Source: SZAS-103 sp038226665
Lineage (GTDB): Bacteria > Pseudomonadota > Gammaproteobacteria > Xanthomonadales > Xanthomonadaceae
Length of the DNA stretch: 64,000 bases
Direction of reading: 5' to 3'
Assembly: GCA_038226665.1 (NCBI GenBank)
Contig: JBBRQI010000010.1
Coordinates: 31,117 to 95,116 of the forward strand
Positions 25,652 to 36,960 of the stretch are shown one piece after another. Made by a program: the position numbers and the translations under genes. The notes under the pieces were generated by a model, which was not told the DNA's origin, ran no database searches, and saw only the letters and a list, made by a program, of their open reading frames with translations. Positions within the stretch are counted from its first letter, which is position 1. Each line of letters opens with the position of its first letter.

Positions 25652-26170
25652 ATGACGAAATCGATGAACGATCCGAGCCACGTCGGCGAGCACCATCACA
25701 TCAGCGCCAAGGAAGTGCGCCAGCATGCCGGGCCGTGGTTGATCGCCATCGGCGTGGCGATCAAATCCTTCCTAGCGCTGGCGACAGCGATCGGCCTGGA
25801 GTTCTGGGGCGCGCAGCGCATGCACGACTGGATCGGCATGCAGATCGAGCGCCACCACCTCAATCCGGAACACGGCTTCTTCGCGACGCTGTCGCAGCAG
25901 ACCAGCCATGGCACCGTGCACCTTGTGGCGGCCGTGCTGGTGATCTACGCGAGCGTCCACGGTGCCGAAGCCTGGGGACTATGGCGCGACAAGGCGTGGG
26001 CTTCGTGGTTGGGCTGCGTCGGCGCGGCACTCTATCTGCCGGTCGATGGATTGGCGTTATGGCATCACCCCAACTGGATCACCGCGGCGGTCGTGGTCAT
26101 CAACGTGCTGGTCGTGCTCGTCCTCGGGTGGAACATCCGCAACCTGCGTTCGCGACGCGCTGCAAGCTGA
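25652..26170 (+). CDS. DUF2127 family membrane protein
   Basis: A 172-residue protein with about four membrane helices (LIAIGVAIKSFLALATAIG, TVHLVAAVLVIYASVHGAE, WLGCVGAALYLPVDGLAL and ITAAVVVINVLVVLVLGW). Conserved polar positions within helices (GVAIKS, HGAEAWGLW, YLPVDGLAL) match DUF2127. The function of this family is unknown. The ATG at 25652 was chosen over an upstream in-frame start close to the typA stop. Confidence 0.75.
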   Translation: MTKSMNDPSHVGEHHHISAKEVRQHAGPWLIAIGVAIKSFLALATAIGLEFWGAQRMHDWIGMQIERHHLNPEHGFFATLSQQTSHGTVHLVAAVLVIYASVHGAEAWGLWRDKAWASWLGCVGAALYLPVDGLALWHHPNWITAAVVVINVLVVLVLGWNIRNLRSRRAAS

Positions 26171-26176
26171 CAGCAA

Positions 26177-27571
26177 TCAGGTAGCGAGTGCGTTGCGCTT
26201 GCGCACGATCAACATCGCGATCTCCAGCGACTGTTCGTAATTCAACCGCGGGTCGACTGTCGAACGATAGGCGCGTTCCAGATCAGTTTCGGTCAGCTCA
26301 CGCGCACCGCCTGTGCATTCGGTGACGTTCTCTCCGGTGAGTTCCAGATGCACGCCACCGAGTCTTGAACCGTGCGCCGCGTGGATCTCGAATGCTTGCT
26401 CGAGTTCGCTGCGGATCGCCGCGAACGGCCGCGTCTTGTAACCGTTCGACGTGCTCTCGGTGTTGCCATGCATCGGATCGGAAATCCACAGCACGCGACG
26501 TCCTTCGCGATGCAGCGCGTCGATCAACGGCGGCAGCAGCTCGCCGATGCGCGCAGCGCCGAAGCGGTGGATCAATGCGATGCGGCCCGGTTCGCGGTCG
26601 GGCGACAACACCTCCAGCAGGCGCAGCAGCATGTCGGGCGTCATCGCGGCGCCGACTTTCAATCCGATCGGATTGCGCACGCCACGCAGGTATTCGACAT
26701 GCGCGCCATCGAGCGCCGCGGTGCGCATGCCGATCCACGGAAAATGCGTGGACAGGTTGAAGCAGCCCTGCTGGCGCGGCACTTGGCGCGTAAGCGCCTC
26801 CTCGTACGGCAACAGCAACGCTTCATGCGACGTATAGAAATCGGCACGGTTGAGGTTGTGCAGCGATTCGCCCGACAGCGTTTCCATGAAACGTACCGAG
26901 TCGCCGATCGCCGCGACCATGCGCCGGTATTCATCGGACAGCGGCGAATGGCCGACCCAATCGAGGTTCCAGTATTCGGGGTGGTGCAGGTCGGCGAATC
27001 CGCCATCGATCAAGGCGCGCACGAAATTCATCGTCATCGCCGAGCGCGCATGCGCTTTCAGCAAACGACGCGGGTCGGGCGTGCGCGCAGCGAGCTCGAA
27101 CTCGGGGCCATTGATGATGTCGCCGCGATAACTCGGCAGGGTCGCGCCCCCGCGCGTTTCGGTATCGGCCGAACGCGGCTTCGCGTACTGGCCCGCGAAG
27201 CGGCCCACGCGCACGACCGGCTGGCGCAGCCCATGCACGAGCACGAGGCTCATCTGCAACAGCACCTTCAACCGGTTCGCGATGATTTCGGACGTGCAAT
27301 CGCTGAAACTCTCGGCGCAATCGCCGCCCTGCAACAGAAAGCGCTTGCCTTCCTGCGCCTCGGCGAGTTGCTGCTTGAGCGAGAGGATTTCCCACGATGT
27401 CACCAGCGGCGGCAAACGGCGCAATTCGGCGAGCGTGGACTCGAGCGCGTCGGCGTCGGGATACTGCGGCAACTGCGTCGCCGCGCAAGCGCGCCAGCTT
27501 TGCGGCGCCCATGCGTCGATCTGCGTGGACGCATTCAATGAAGTCGGATTCGACGAAGTCTGCTGAGGCAT
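26177..27571 (-). CDS. Class II 3-deoxy-7-phosphoheptulonate (DAHP) synthase
   Basis: A 464-residue class II (plant/AroA-II type) DAHP synthase, not the E. coli AroFGH type. It contains FLLQGGDCAESF with the metal-binding cysteine, GRFAGQYAKPRS, the RVLWISDPMHGN strand with metal and substrate residues, and GGVHLELTGENVTEC near the end. It condenses phosphoenolpyruvate and erythrose-4-phosphate to start the shikimate pathway. The ATG at 27571 (MPQQTSSN) gives normal family length; the upstream 52-residue extension is His/Arg-rich and implausible. No leader peptide or attenuator was found. Confidence 0.94.
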   Translation of the reverse strand: MPQQTSSNPTSLNASTQIDAWAPQSWRACAATQLPQYPDADALESTLAELRRLPPLVTSWEILSLKQQLAEAQEGKRFLLQGGDCAESFSDCTSEIIANRLKVLLQMSLVLVHGLRQPVVRVGRFAGQYAKPRSADTETRGGATLPSYRGDIINGPEFELAARTPDPRRLLKAHARSAMTMNFVRALIDGGFADLHHPEYWNLDWVGHSPLSDEYRRMVAAIGDSVRFMETLSGESLHNLNRADFYTSHEALLLPYEEALTRQVPRQQGCFNLSTHFPWIGMRTAALDGAHVEYLRGVRNPIGLKVGAAMTPDMLLRLLEVLSPDREPGRIALIHRFGAARIGELLPPLIDALHREGRRVLWISDPMHGNTESTSNGYKTRPFAAIRSELEQAFEIHAAHGSRLGGVHLELTGENVTECTGGARELTETDLERAYRSTVDPRLNYEQSLEIAMLIVRKRNALAT

Positions 27572-27727
27572 GGTACGTGCGTGGCGGCATTGTTGCGGCG
27601 CAACAGGCATCATGCCACAGGGTTGGACATTGTGGAGATGGCACCGATCGAAGGATGGGAACCGAAAGACTTGCGCCGCTCGATGCGAACGATGGATGTG
27701 CGAATGATCGGTGTGCGGCTCATCCAA

Positions 27728-28231
27728 TCAGCCCTTGCGACGAAACCCCGCGAACAACGCCCATGCCGCGAGCACGACGAGACTGATCATCACCCAGCCG
27801 GGCATCGCGAGGCCGAGGAAACGCCACGTCACTTGCGCGCATTCGCCCGATCCGCCGAACACCTTCACGATTGCCTTGCCGACGCTCATCATCTCCAGCA
27901 TGTTCTTGAGCGGCGCTCCGCACGACGGCACCTGATCGGCCGGCAATGACTGTATCCACAAGTGCCGTGCGGCAACCGCGATGCCACCGAGCGCCATCAT
28001 CAACGCAAGCAGGCTCCACGTCTTTCTTCCGCCCGGGGACTTAGGCGCTGCAAGGGCACCGAGCAGAAACACGATCCCCATTGCGATCACTGCGATGCGC
28101 TGGAAGATGCACAGGTTGCATGGCTCCTGGTGCAGGTAGATTTCCGAATACATCGCATAGCCCATCAACCCCGCGCAGGCCAATGCGCCGAGGAAGAAGC
28201 GGGTGCGGAATTGCGGGGAGTTCGAGGTCAT
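27728..28231 (-). CDS. dsbB: Disulfide bond formation protein B
   Basis: A 167-residue inner-membrane quinone reductase with four transmembrane helices. The first periplasmic loop has the C38-N-L-C41 pair, and the second has C104 and C131, the two redox pairs that reoxidise DsbA and pass electrons to ubiquinone. Arg45 after the first pair is the conserved quinone-site position. It lies 156 bases upstream of the DAHP synthase gene with no obvious link. Confidence 0.95.
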   Translation of the reverse strand: MTSNSPQFRTRFFLGALACAGLMGYAMYSEIYLHQEPCNLCIFQRIAVIAMGIVFLLGALAAPKSPGGRKTWSLLALMMALGGIAVAARHLWIQSLPADQVPSCGAPLKNMLEMMSVGKAIVKVFGGSGECAQVTWRFLGLAMPGWVMISLVVLAAWALFAGFRRKG

Positions 28232-28344
28232 GCTGCAAGTTTAACCGTCAGGATGGACAGGACAGAGCACCATCACAGACCACGCATTGCGCGTTTGGTT
28301 GCATGCGCGCGTAGCGGACAGCGGCGAGCATCGTCTTCACCCCA

Positions 28345-28371
28345 CGAAAACCCCGGCATTGCCGAGGCTTA
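28345..28371 (-). terminator. Rho-independent terminator downstream of the frameshifted exported-protein gene
   Basis: On the minus strand, CCTCGGC, a 3-base loop and GCCGGGG form a 7-bp stem with one U-G pair, followed by TTTTC. It lies 30-55 bases after the two possible stops of the upstream gene, which supports a transcription unit on that strand. Confidence 0.7.
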
Positions 28372-28424
28372 GATGGGCGCAAGCTTTCTGTTGCCGCGTT
28401 CAATGCTTTGGCTTGACCGAGGCA

Positions 28425-28978
28425 TCAACCGGTTCGGCCGCCGGCCAGATCGTTCCTGACGATGCCCAGGAGGGCGCCGGAGAAGCAACCGAATGCCTGA
28501 CGTTCCTGAAATCGGAACGGCCGTTGTTGTTGGTGACCGCGGCGCGAGCTAACGTTCCTCCACCCGGACTTAATGATGATGTCGCCATCAACGACGGGAT
28601 CGTAGTCAGCGAAGCCATCGCCGTAGGACTTCCACTTGCCGGTCGCATGGTCGTGGGGTTGGTGGAAGGCAAGGATCCCATCGTCGTCGGACTCAACGGC
28701 GTTGCCGCCATCGTCAGGGAACCCGCTGATGCCGACGTTGCCGTCTTCGTGCTGGACTGCCCTTCAGTGGTCTTGACGATCGAACTCACGCTACGAGGAG
28801 CCGCTGGCCGGGCTGGCGTTCCGAAACCCGTGCCACGCGCCATTGCCGGGGTTCCCGGAAAGGCCACCAGCATCCCCACGACGAGCATGAGCAACGTCGA
28901 TGACCGCGCTCCCCGCCTGTTTGCCCTGCGCAGCCCTCCGTTGTACGGATCTGCCTTGTACAAATTTGGATCGCTCAT
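28425..28978 (-). pseudogene. Exported protein gene apparently broken by a frameshift near 28,760
   Basis: From ATG 28978 (AGGAA ribosome-binding site) the first about 70 codons encode a soluble N-terminus, a hydrophobic segment (STLLMLVVGMLVAFPGTPAM) and a Pro/Arg-rich start of a mature protein. The same frame stays open to 28400 (192 residues), but its remainder is Thr/Ser/Met/Ala-rich and looks like an out-of-frame reading. From 28763 to 28425 the neighbouring frame encodes a convincing Asp/Gly-rich sequence (NAVESDDDGILAFHQPHD, GKWKSYGDGFADYDPVV) with better G/C third positions, but it has no start codon. The pattern fits loss of one base. Family not recognised. Confidence 0.6.
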
Positions 28979-29243
28979 TCGGGATTCCTGATGTGACCGA
29001 CCGGCATGCGATCGGATGTGCGTAATGCCAGCCAGAGCGGAGAGCCATTGAATTCTAGGGGTATGACCATAATTCCTGAATGGCAACAGCGTACCCCACA
29101 GATGTTCGCGCACCCCGGTATGAAATTCCAGCATCCATAGCGCCCGCTGGCGCTGGGCTATCCCTTGCGTTCAGCATCGGGTTTATTGGCCCAGCATTGA
29201 CGGCGGTACTAAACTGATCGATTCGATAGATTCGAGGCACTAC

Positions 29244-32167
<2,924 letters not shown>

Positions 32168-32171
<4 letters not shown>

Positions 32172-32614
32172 GCGCATCGGAAGACTCGACGGCATTGCCG
32201 CCAAGTACGAATTCGAGCTTGATTTTCCGCACCGAACTCGCGGTGCGCTGGCGCGATCTCGACGCGTTCAACCACGTGAACAACGCGATGTACCTGCGTT
32301 ATCTCGAAGAGGCGCGACTGCGCTGGCTGCTGACACTTGATGGCCCGTGGATGGACGCGCATGTCGCGCCGGTCGTCGCATCCGCACTGGTGAATTTCAA
32401 GCGGCCGATCGCATGGCCGGAGGATGTCGTCGTCGAACTGTTCGTCGATCGCGTCGGCAACAGCAGCTTCACCCTCGGCCATCGCATCCTGTCGGCGAAG
32501 GATGCATCCGTGTTGTATTGCGACGGCCACGTGGTGATGGTGTGGTTCGACAGCCGCACCGGGAAATCCTCATCGCTGCCGGAAAGCGTACGTGCCGCCT
32601 GCACGTCTTCATGA
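32168..32614 (+). CDS. Acyl-CoA thioesterase, 4-hydroxybenzoyl-CoA thioesterase (YbgC-like) family
   Basis: A 148-residue hotdog-fold protein whose ATG overlaps the uvrA stop. The signature VRWRDLDAFNHVNNAMYLRYLEEAR (about 27-51; shown in parts here: RWRDLDAFNHVNN, YLRYLEEAR) contains the catalytic Asp and the conserved His-Val-Asn-Asn. It would hydrolyse acyl-CoA thioesters in the cytoplasm. The preferred chain is unknown. The link to uvrA is probably only transcriptional. Confidence 0.88.
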
Positions 32615-32615
32615 C

Positions 32616-33134
32616 TCAGTGCGCCGACACCGGCCCCTCTGCGCGCACCATCGCGACCACAGTGAGCGCGGTGCCATCGGCGAAATGCAGGCGGAAACGC
32701 ACTTGGTCGCCGCTATTCAGTTGGCGCTTCGGCTCCATCAACATCAGGTGCAATCCGCCCGGCTCGAAGCGCAGGCTGCCGCCGGCCGGAATGGCCTGAT
32801 CGCCAGCCGGACGCATCGTGCTGACGCCGTTGACGATCACCGACTTGTGCAATTCGACGCTGCCGAACGCATCGCTCTGCGCCGATTTGAAAACCGCTGG
32901 CACATTGCCGTCGTTGCGCACGGTCATGTATCCGGCCAGCATCATTGCGCTCGGCGGCGCGGCGCGCACCCATGCAGCTTCCACATGTACGCCCTTCGGC
33001 GGCGCAAGCAGCATGTTCGGCACCGTAGCGGTGTGTGCAGCACTCGACATTGTCATCGGTGGCGCGCCGATGGCATTCATCGTGGCGGCGATGGCGATCA
33101 CAGCGAGCAGCCGGCGCAGCATTGAAGTTTTCAT
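32616..33134 (-). CDS. Periplasmic PCu(A)C copper chaperone
   Basis: A 172-residue protein with a signal peptide (LLAVIAIAATMNAIG, cleavage near residue 23). The PCu(A)C domain contains the copper ligands in ELHKSVIVNGVSTMRP and GGLHLMLMEPK (His and Met pairs). It is thought to hand Cu(I) to the CuA centre of cytochrome oxidase. The N-terminal mature region is Met/Thr/Ser-rich, and its MTM and H residues may add copper binding. No partner SCO gene is adjacent; it converges tightly on the thioesterase gene. Confidence 0.88.
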   Translation of the reverse strand: MKTSMLRRLLAVIAIAATMNAIGAPPMTMSSAAHTATVPNMLLAPPKGVHVEAAWVRAAPPSAMMLAGYMTVRNDGNVPAVFKSAQSDAFGSVELHKSVIVNGVSTMRPAGDQAIPAGGSLRFEPGGLHLMLMEPKRQLNSGDQVRFRLHFADGTALTVVAMVRAEGPVSAH

Positions 33135-33197
33135 GCGCTGATTTTACCGCGCGATCGCGATGATGCGTTATCGTCGCGTCATCCACTGGAGCACGCC

Positions 33198-33962
33198 ATG
33201 ATCGAGCAGACCCAACACGGTTCCATCCGCGAAATCCGCCTCGCACGCCCGCCGGTCAATGCGCTGAATCCGGACTTGCTGATCGCGCTGCGCAATGCGG
33301 TCGAAGCCGCGCCGGATGCGGGCGCGCGCGCGATCGTCCTTTCCGGCGGACCGAATGTCTTCTCCGGTGGAATGGACGTGCCGCACTTGCTCGGGCTTGA
33401 AGGCGCCGCGCTGAAAGCTGCGTGGCACAGCTTTTTCGATGCCTGCATCGCGATCGCGAAATCGCCGGTTCCGGTCGTCGCCGCGATCGCCGGCCACGCG
33501 CCCGCCGGCGGCTGCGTGCTCGCGCTGTGCTGCGACTACCGGGTGATGGCGCGCTCGCCCGATCCCTCGAAACCATTCCGGATCGGGCTCAACGAAGTGC
33601 AGGTCGGACTCGCAGTGCCCGAATCCATCCAGCACCTGTTGCGCCGCGTGGTCGGCAGGTATCGTGCCGAACGCCTGCTCGTCGCAGGCGCGATGCCGAA
33701 CGCCCAACAAGCGCATGCGATCGGACTCGTCGACGAAGTCGTCGCACTCGACGAGGTCAAACCGCGCGCCATCGCATGGCTGACCGAACTGCTCACCCTG
33801 CCCTCCGCGCCGATGCTCGCCACGCGCGCACTCGCGCGCGCGGACATCGTCGATGCACTCACCGACCCGAAGCGCATCGACCTGGATCGCTTCCTCGATG
33901 CATGGAACGAGGCCGATACGCAGAATGCGTTGCAGGCGTTGGTGGCGCGGCTGAAGAAATAA
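33198..33962 (+). CDS. Crotonase-fold protein, probable delta3,delta2-enoyl-CoA isomerase
   Basis: A 254-residue crotonase. The oxyanion loops are VFSGGMDVPHLLG (55-67) and HAPAGGCVLALCCDYRV (100-116). The first catalytic glutamate of hydratases is replaced by valine in GGCVLAL, while E133 in GLNEVQVGL is kept. This one-glutamate pattern, together with the surrounding sequence, matches the mitochondrial-type delta3,delta2-enoyl-CoA isomerases. Such an enzyme moves a cis/trans-3 double bond to trans-2 for beta-oxidation of unsaturated fatty acids. It could use the 3-enoyl product of FadH encoded earlier in the window. Confidence 0.8.
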   Translation: MIEQTQHGSIREIRLARPPVNALNPDLLIALRNAVEAAPDAGARAIVLSGGPNVFSGGMDVPHLLGLEGAALKAAWHSFFDACIAIAKSPVPVVAAIAGHAPAGGCVLALCCDYRVMARSPDPSKPFRIGLNEVQVGLAVPESIQHLLRRVVGRYRAERLLVAGAMPNAQQAHAIGLVDEVVALDEVKPRAIAWLTELLTLPSAPMLATRALARADIVDALTDPKRIDLDRFLDAWNEADTQNALQALVARLKK

Positions 33963-34132
33963 AACAGGAATCTCTGCATTCGACCCAAAGGCGCCGATCG
34001 CGACCGGCTGCTTCGCAGCTGTTCCGTTGAAAAGACAGGGCAGGCGGAGCTGCCAGATAGGGCGACGCAAGGCAGGATGCAGTAACGAAACGCTACACTC
34101 GTCCACTTGCCGGCTGTTCGGGGACGTGCTGC

Positions 34133-35893
34133 GTGGAAGACTTCGTTGAGCGCCTGAAGCAGCGCAAACTGGTGCAATGGGCGCTGGCCTATGCGGCCGC
34201 TGCGTTCGCGCTGATCCAGGTGCTCGACATCGTCTCGCAGCGTTTCGGCTGGCCGAGCGCGCTCGAGCGCTTCGCCATCGTCGCGATGGCGGTCGGATTC
34301 TTCGTGACGCTGGTGCTGGCCTGGTATCACGGCGAGCGTGGCGCGCAGAAGACCACGAGCACCGAGCTGCTGATACTCGCTTTGCTGCTGGCGATCGGCG
34401 GTGTGGTGGCATGGCGGCTGGTGCCCACTCCGGCTGCTACGCAGGAGACTGCAGCAAAGAGTGCACTTGTAATGGGCCCGGCCGCAGCAATCCCGGACAA
34501 GTCTATCGCGGTGCTGCCGCTGACGAACGAAAGCGGCGACAAGGATCAGCAGTATTTTTCCGATGGCCTGTCGGAGAACCTGATCGTGACGCTTTCGCAG
34601 TTTTCCGGGCTGAAAGTGATCGGTCGCAATTCTTCATTCCAGTTCCGCGAAACGAAAGATGACAGCCGCACGATTGGAACCAAGCTTGGCGTGGCGAGCT
34701 TGTTGGAAGGCAGCGTGCAGCGCGCGGGCGACGCGGTGCGCATCAGCGCCGAACTGATCCATGCGGCCGATGGCAGCACGATCTGGACACAGCATTACGA
34801 CCGTCCGTACAAGGATCTGTTCAAGTTGCAGGACGATATCGCGCAGTCCGTCGCAGGAGCGCTGAAGGCGAAGCTGTTGCCGGGCGATTCAACAGCAGCA
34901 CAAACCGACCGGCCGCCGAGCGGCAACCTCGATGCCTACACCGCCTACCTGCAAGGCAACTTTCTCGATGCGCACAACACCGAGGCGGACTTGCGCCAAG
35001 CGATCGAGCAATACACCAAGGCGACGCACCTGGATCCGCAGTACGCACTGGCCTGGGCTGCCTTGTCGCAGTCGGCGGGACGGCTAGCCTCGGCATTCCT
35101 TGGCGGCGCGGAACAACAGAGGCTCGAAGCGCAGTCGCTTGATGCATCGAACAAGGCGCTGATGCTCGAACCAAACCTGGCCGCAGCGCATGCGGCGCGT
35201 GGCGAAGTATTGGGCTTCCTCGATTTCGACTGGAGCGGAGCGGAGGCCGAGTTCCGCCGCGCCCTTCGACTCGCGCCGGGAAATACCGAGGCGACGGAAG
35301 GCCTCGGCGTCCAGGTCGGTGCCCGAGGAGATCCGCAGCAGGCGATCGGATTGCTTCGGCAATCGATCAATTCCGAACCGATGCGAGCGGCAGGGTTCAT
35401 GTTGCTATCCCGGTACCTGGTGTCGGTCGGCCACATCGACGAAGCCGATCAGGCGATCCGCAAGGCGATCGCGCTGGCGCCAAGATCCGGCATTTTCGAC
35501 GCGACGCTGGTGATGATCGACATCCAGCGCAACGATGCCGCGGCGGCGTTGGCCGACGCGCAACGGGCATTGCCGAGCCCCTGGCAGGATTTTGCCTTGG
35601 CGATGGCGCTGCAGATCGGCGGCGATCGCGCAAGCGCGGATGCGGCACTGAAGCATCTGATCGACAAGAATGCCGAGGGCATGGCCTACCAGATCGCTCA
35701 GGTTTACGCCTTGCGCCGCGATCCGGACAAAGCCTTCGAGTGGCTGGATCGCGCCTGGGCGAACCGCGACACCGGCATCCAGTTCCTACTCGTCGATCGC
35801 TTCCTGCTCCGTTACCGAAACGATCCCCGCTTCGCGGCGTTCTGCAAGAAAGTGGGGTTGCTGACCACGACCGAAGCGAAGGCAATGCCATGA
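34133..35893 (+). CDS. Membrane-anchored TolB-like/TPR protein
   Basis: A 586-residue protein starting at GTG 34133 (MEDFVERLKQRKLVQWALAY). Two to three membrane helices lie within the first 95 residues. The segment SIAVLPLTNESGDKDQQYF, near 120-140, and the following 110 residues form the FlgO/TolB-like amino domain common in adenylate-cyclase-associated TPR proteins. Residues 260-570 are tetratricopeptide repeats. The start resembles the FxxELKRRxVxR entry helix of a large family of multi-copy proteins in Xanthomonadales. It probably acts as a scaffold at the inner membrane; partners are unknown. A truncated relative follows directly. Confidence 0.8.
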   Translation: MEDFVERLKQRKLVQWALAYAAAAFALIQVLDIVSQRFGWPSALERFAIVAMAVGFFVTLVLAWYHGERGAQKTTSTELLILALLLAIGGVVAWRLVPTPAATQETAAKSALVMGPAAAIPDKSIAVLPLTNESGDKDQQYFSDGLSENLIVTLSQFSGLKVIGRNSSFQFRETKDDSRTIGTKLGVASLLEGSVQRAGDAVRISAELIHAADGSTIWTQHYDRPYKDLFKLQDDIAQSVAGALKAKLLPGDSTAAQTDRPPSGNLDAYTAYLQGNFLDAHNTEADLRQAIEQYTKATHLDPQYALAWAALSQSAGRLASAFLGGAEQQRLEAQSLDASNKALMLEPNLAAAHAARGEVLGFLDFDWSGAEAEFRRALRLAPGNTEATEGLGVQVGARGDPQQAIGLLRQSINSEPMRAAGFMLLSRYLVSVGHIDEADQAIRKAIALAPRSGIFDATLVMIDIQRNDAAAALADAQRALPSPWQDFALAMALQIGGDRASADAALKHLIDKNAEGMAYQIAQVYALRRDPDKAFEWLDRAWANRDTGIQFLLVDRFLLRYRNDPRFAAFCKKVGLLTTTEAKAMP

Positions 35894-35934
35894 GCATCGA
35901 GCCGTCCTTCTTTGCCGAACTCAACCGCCGCTAG
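35890..35934 (+). pseudogene. Remnant start of a second TPR-family protein
   Basis: An ATG overlapping the stop of the TPR gene (ATGA) opens a 14-codon frame, MSIEPSFFAELNRR, ending in TAG. FFAELNRR matches the conserved N-terminal helix (FxxELKRR) of the same membrane TPR family. No continuation is seen in the three frames of the following 120 bases. It may be the stump of a lost tandem paralogue. Confidence 0.45.
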
Positions 35935-36060
35935 CAGTCCTGTTGCCGTCTTGTTGGGCGCGAGGACAAGTGCGATTTTCGATTGACAGCTATCTGGCCG
36001 CTCAATCGATCAGGCGAATGACCGGTGTGGGCCGATAGCAGATGTTCGACCACCTCAACT

Positions 36061-36960
36061 CTAAAAACGATCAACCATTCCGATTGCGATTGGTCGCGAT
36101 GGATCGCTGATCCATCCACTCCACGAATCCGCATACAGCCGCGCGCCGTGGAGGCGTGCGTGTTCCATCGCAAGCAGTCCGTGGCAGGCGGTGACGCCTG
36201 AACCGCACATCATCACGACTACATCCGGCGATCGATCACCGATGAGCGCGCGGTATTCGTCCGCGAGTTCGGCGGCAGGACGAAAACGTCCGTCGGCTTG
36301 CAGGTTGAGCGAGTAAGGACGATTGATCGCGCCGGGCACGTGGCCTGCTTTGCTGTCGAGCGGTTCGATATCGCCGCGAAAACGCTCGGAGGCGCGCGCG
36401 TCGATCAGCACGGGCGCATTGGCGTCCGATGGCTCCAGCAATTCGGTGGCATCCGCGAGCAGCGATGGATTGTAGTCTGCGATGTATGAGGTTCGCGCTA
36501 GTTGCGGCAATTCGGTGCTGGTCGGCAGTCCCAGCTGCATCCAGCGCGCGAATCCGCCATCGAGCACCGCGACGTTCCCGTGTCCGAGCAGCCGCAGAAG
36601 AAACCACGCACGCGCCGCTGCCATGGCACCATCGCGCCCGTCGTACACGACAACCTGGTGCTCAGGCGTGATTCCCCACGCGCCCAGACGCGCGCAAAAA
36701 TCGGTCGCAGCGGGCAATGGATGCCGGCCGTGGCCGCGACGGCCGTGATCGGACAAGTCGCGATCCAGATGCGCATACACCGCGCCGGGCAAATGACCAG
36801 CCGCGTAATCGCGTTCGCCCTGCGCGGGATCGGCCAATCCGAAGCGCGCATCGATCAATGTCAGCTTCTCTGAAGAACTTGCGGATCGTTCCAGCGCATC
36901 TGCAAGTTCTTCTGCCGAAACCAGCGTGCTCCAACGCATCGATGCGGTGTTCGCGTTCAT
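36061..36960 (-). CDS. sseA: 3-mercaptopyruvate sulfurtransferase
   Basis: A 299-residue protein of two rhodanese domains. The catalytic cysteine is C252 in CGSGVTA, the loop typical of mercaptopyruvate sulfurtransferase (thiosulfate-specific rhodaneses have CRKGVT). The N-terminal domain has VVVYDGRDG without a catalytic cysteine. It moves sulfur from mercaptopyruvate to thiols or cyanide and can serve cysteine catabolism. The ATG at 36960 overlaps the stop of the Nudix gene by four bases, so the two are coupled. Confidence 0.92.
   Translation of the reverse strand: MNANTASMRWSTLVSAEELADALERSASSSEKLTLIDARFGLADPAQGERDYAAGHLPGAVYAHLDRDLSDHGRRGHGRHPLPAATDFCARLGAWGITPEHQVVVYDGRDGAMAAARAWFLLRLLGHGNVAVLDGGFARWMQLGLPTSTELPQLARTSYIADYNPSLLADATELLEPSDANAPVLIDARASERFRGDIEPLDSKAGHVPGAINRPYSLNLQADGRFRPAAELADEYRALIGDRSPDVVVMMCGSGVTACHGLLAMEHARLHGARLYADSWSGWISDPSRPIAIGMVDRF

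Noticed and set aside
28740..28770. Programmed -1 frameshift joining the two frames of the exported protein
   Set aside because: No X-XXY-YYZ slippery heptamer is present at the switch, so mutation or sequencing error is more likely.
28287..28991. A plus-strand 234-codon frame
   Set aside because: It lies opposite the exported-protein gene, has no ribosome-binding site and no protein-like segments.
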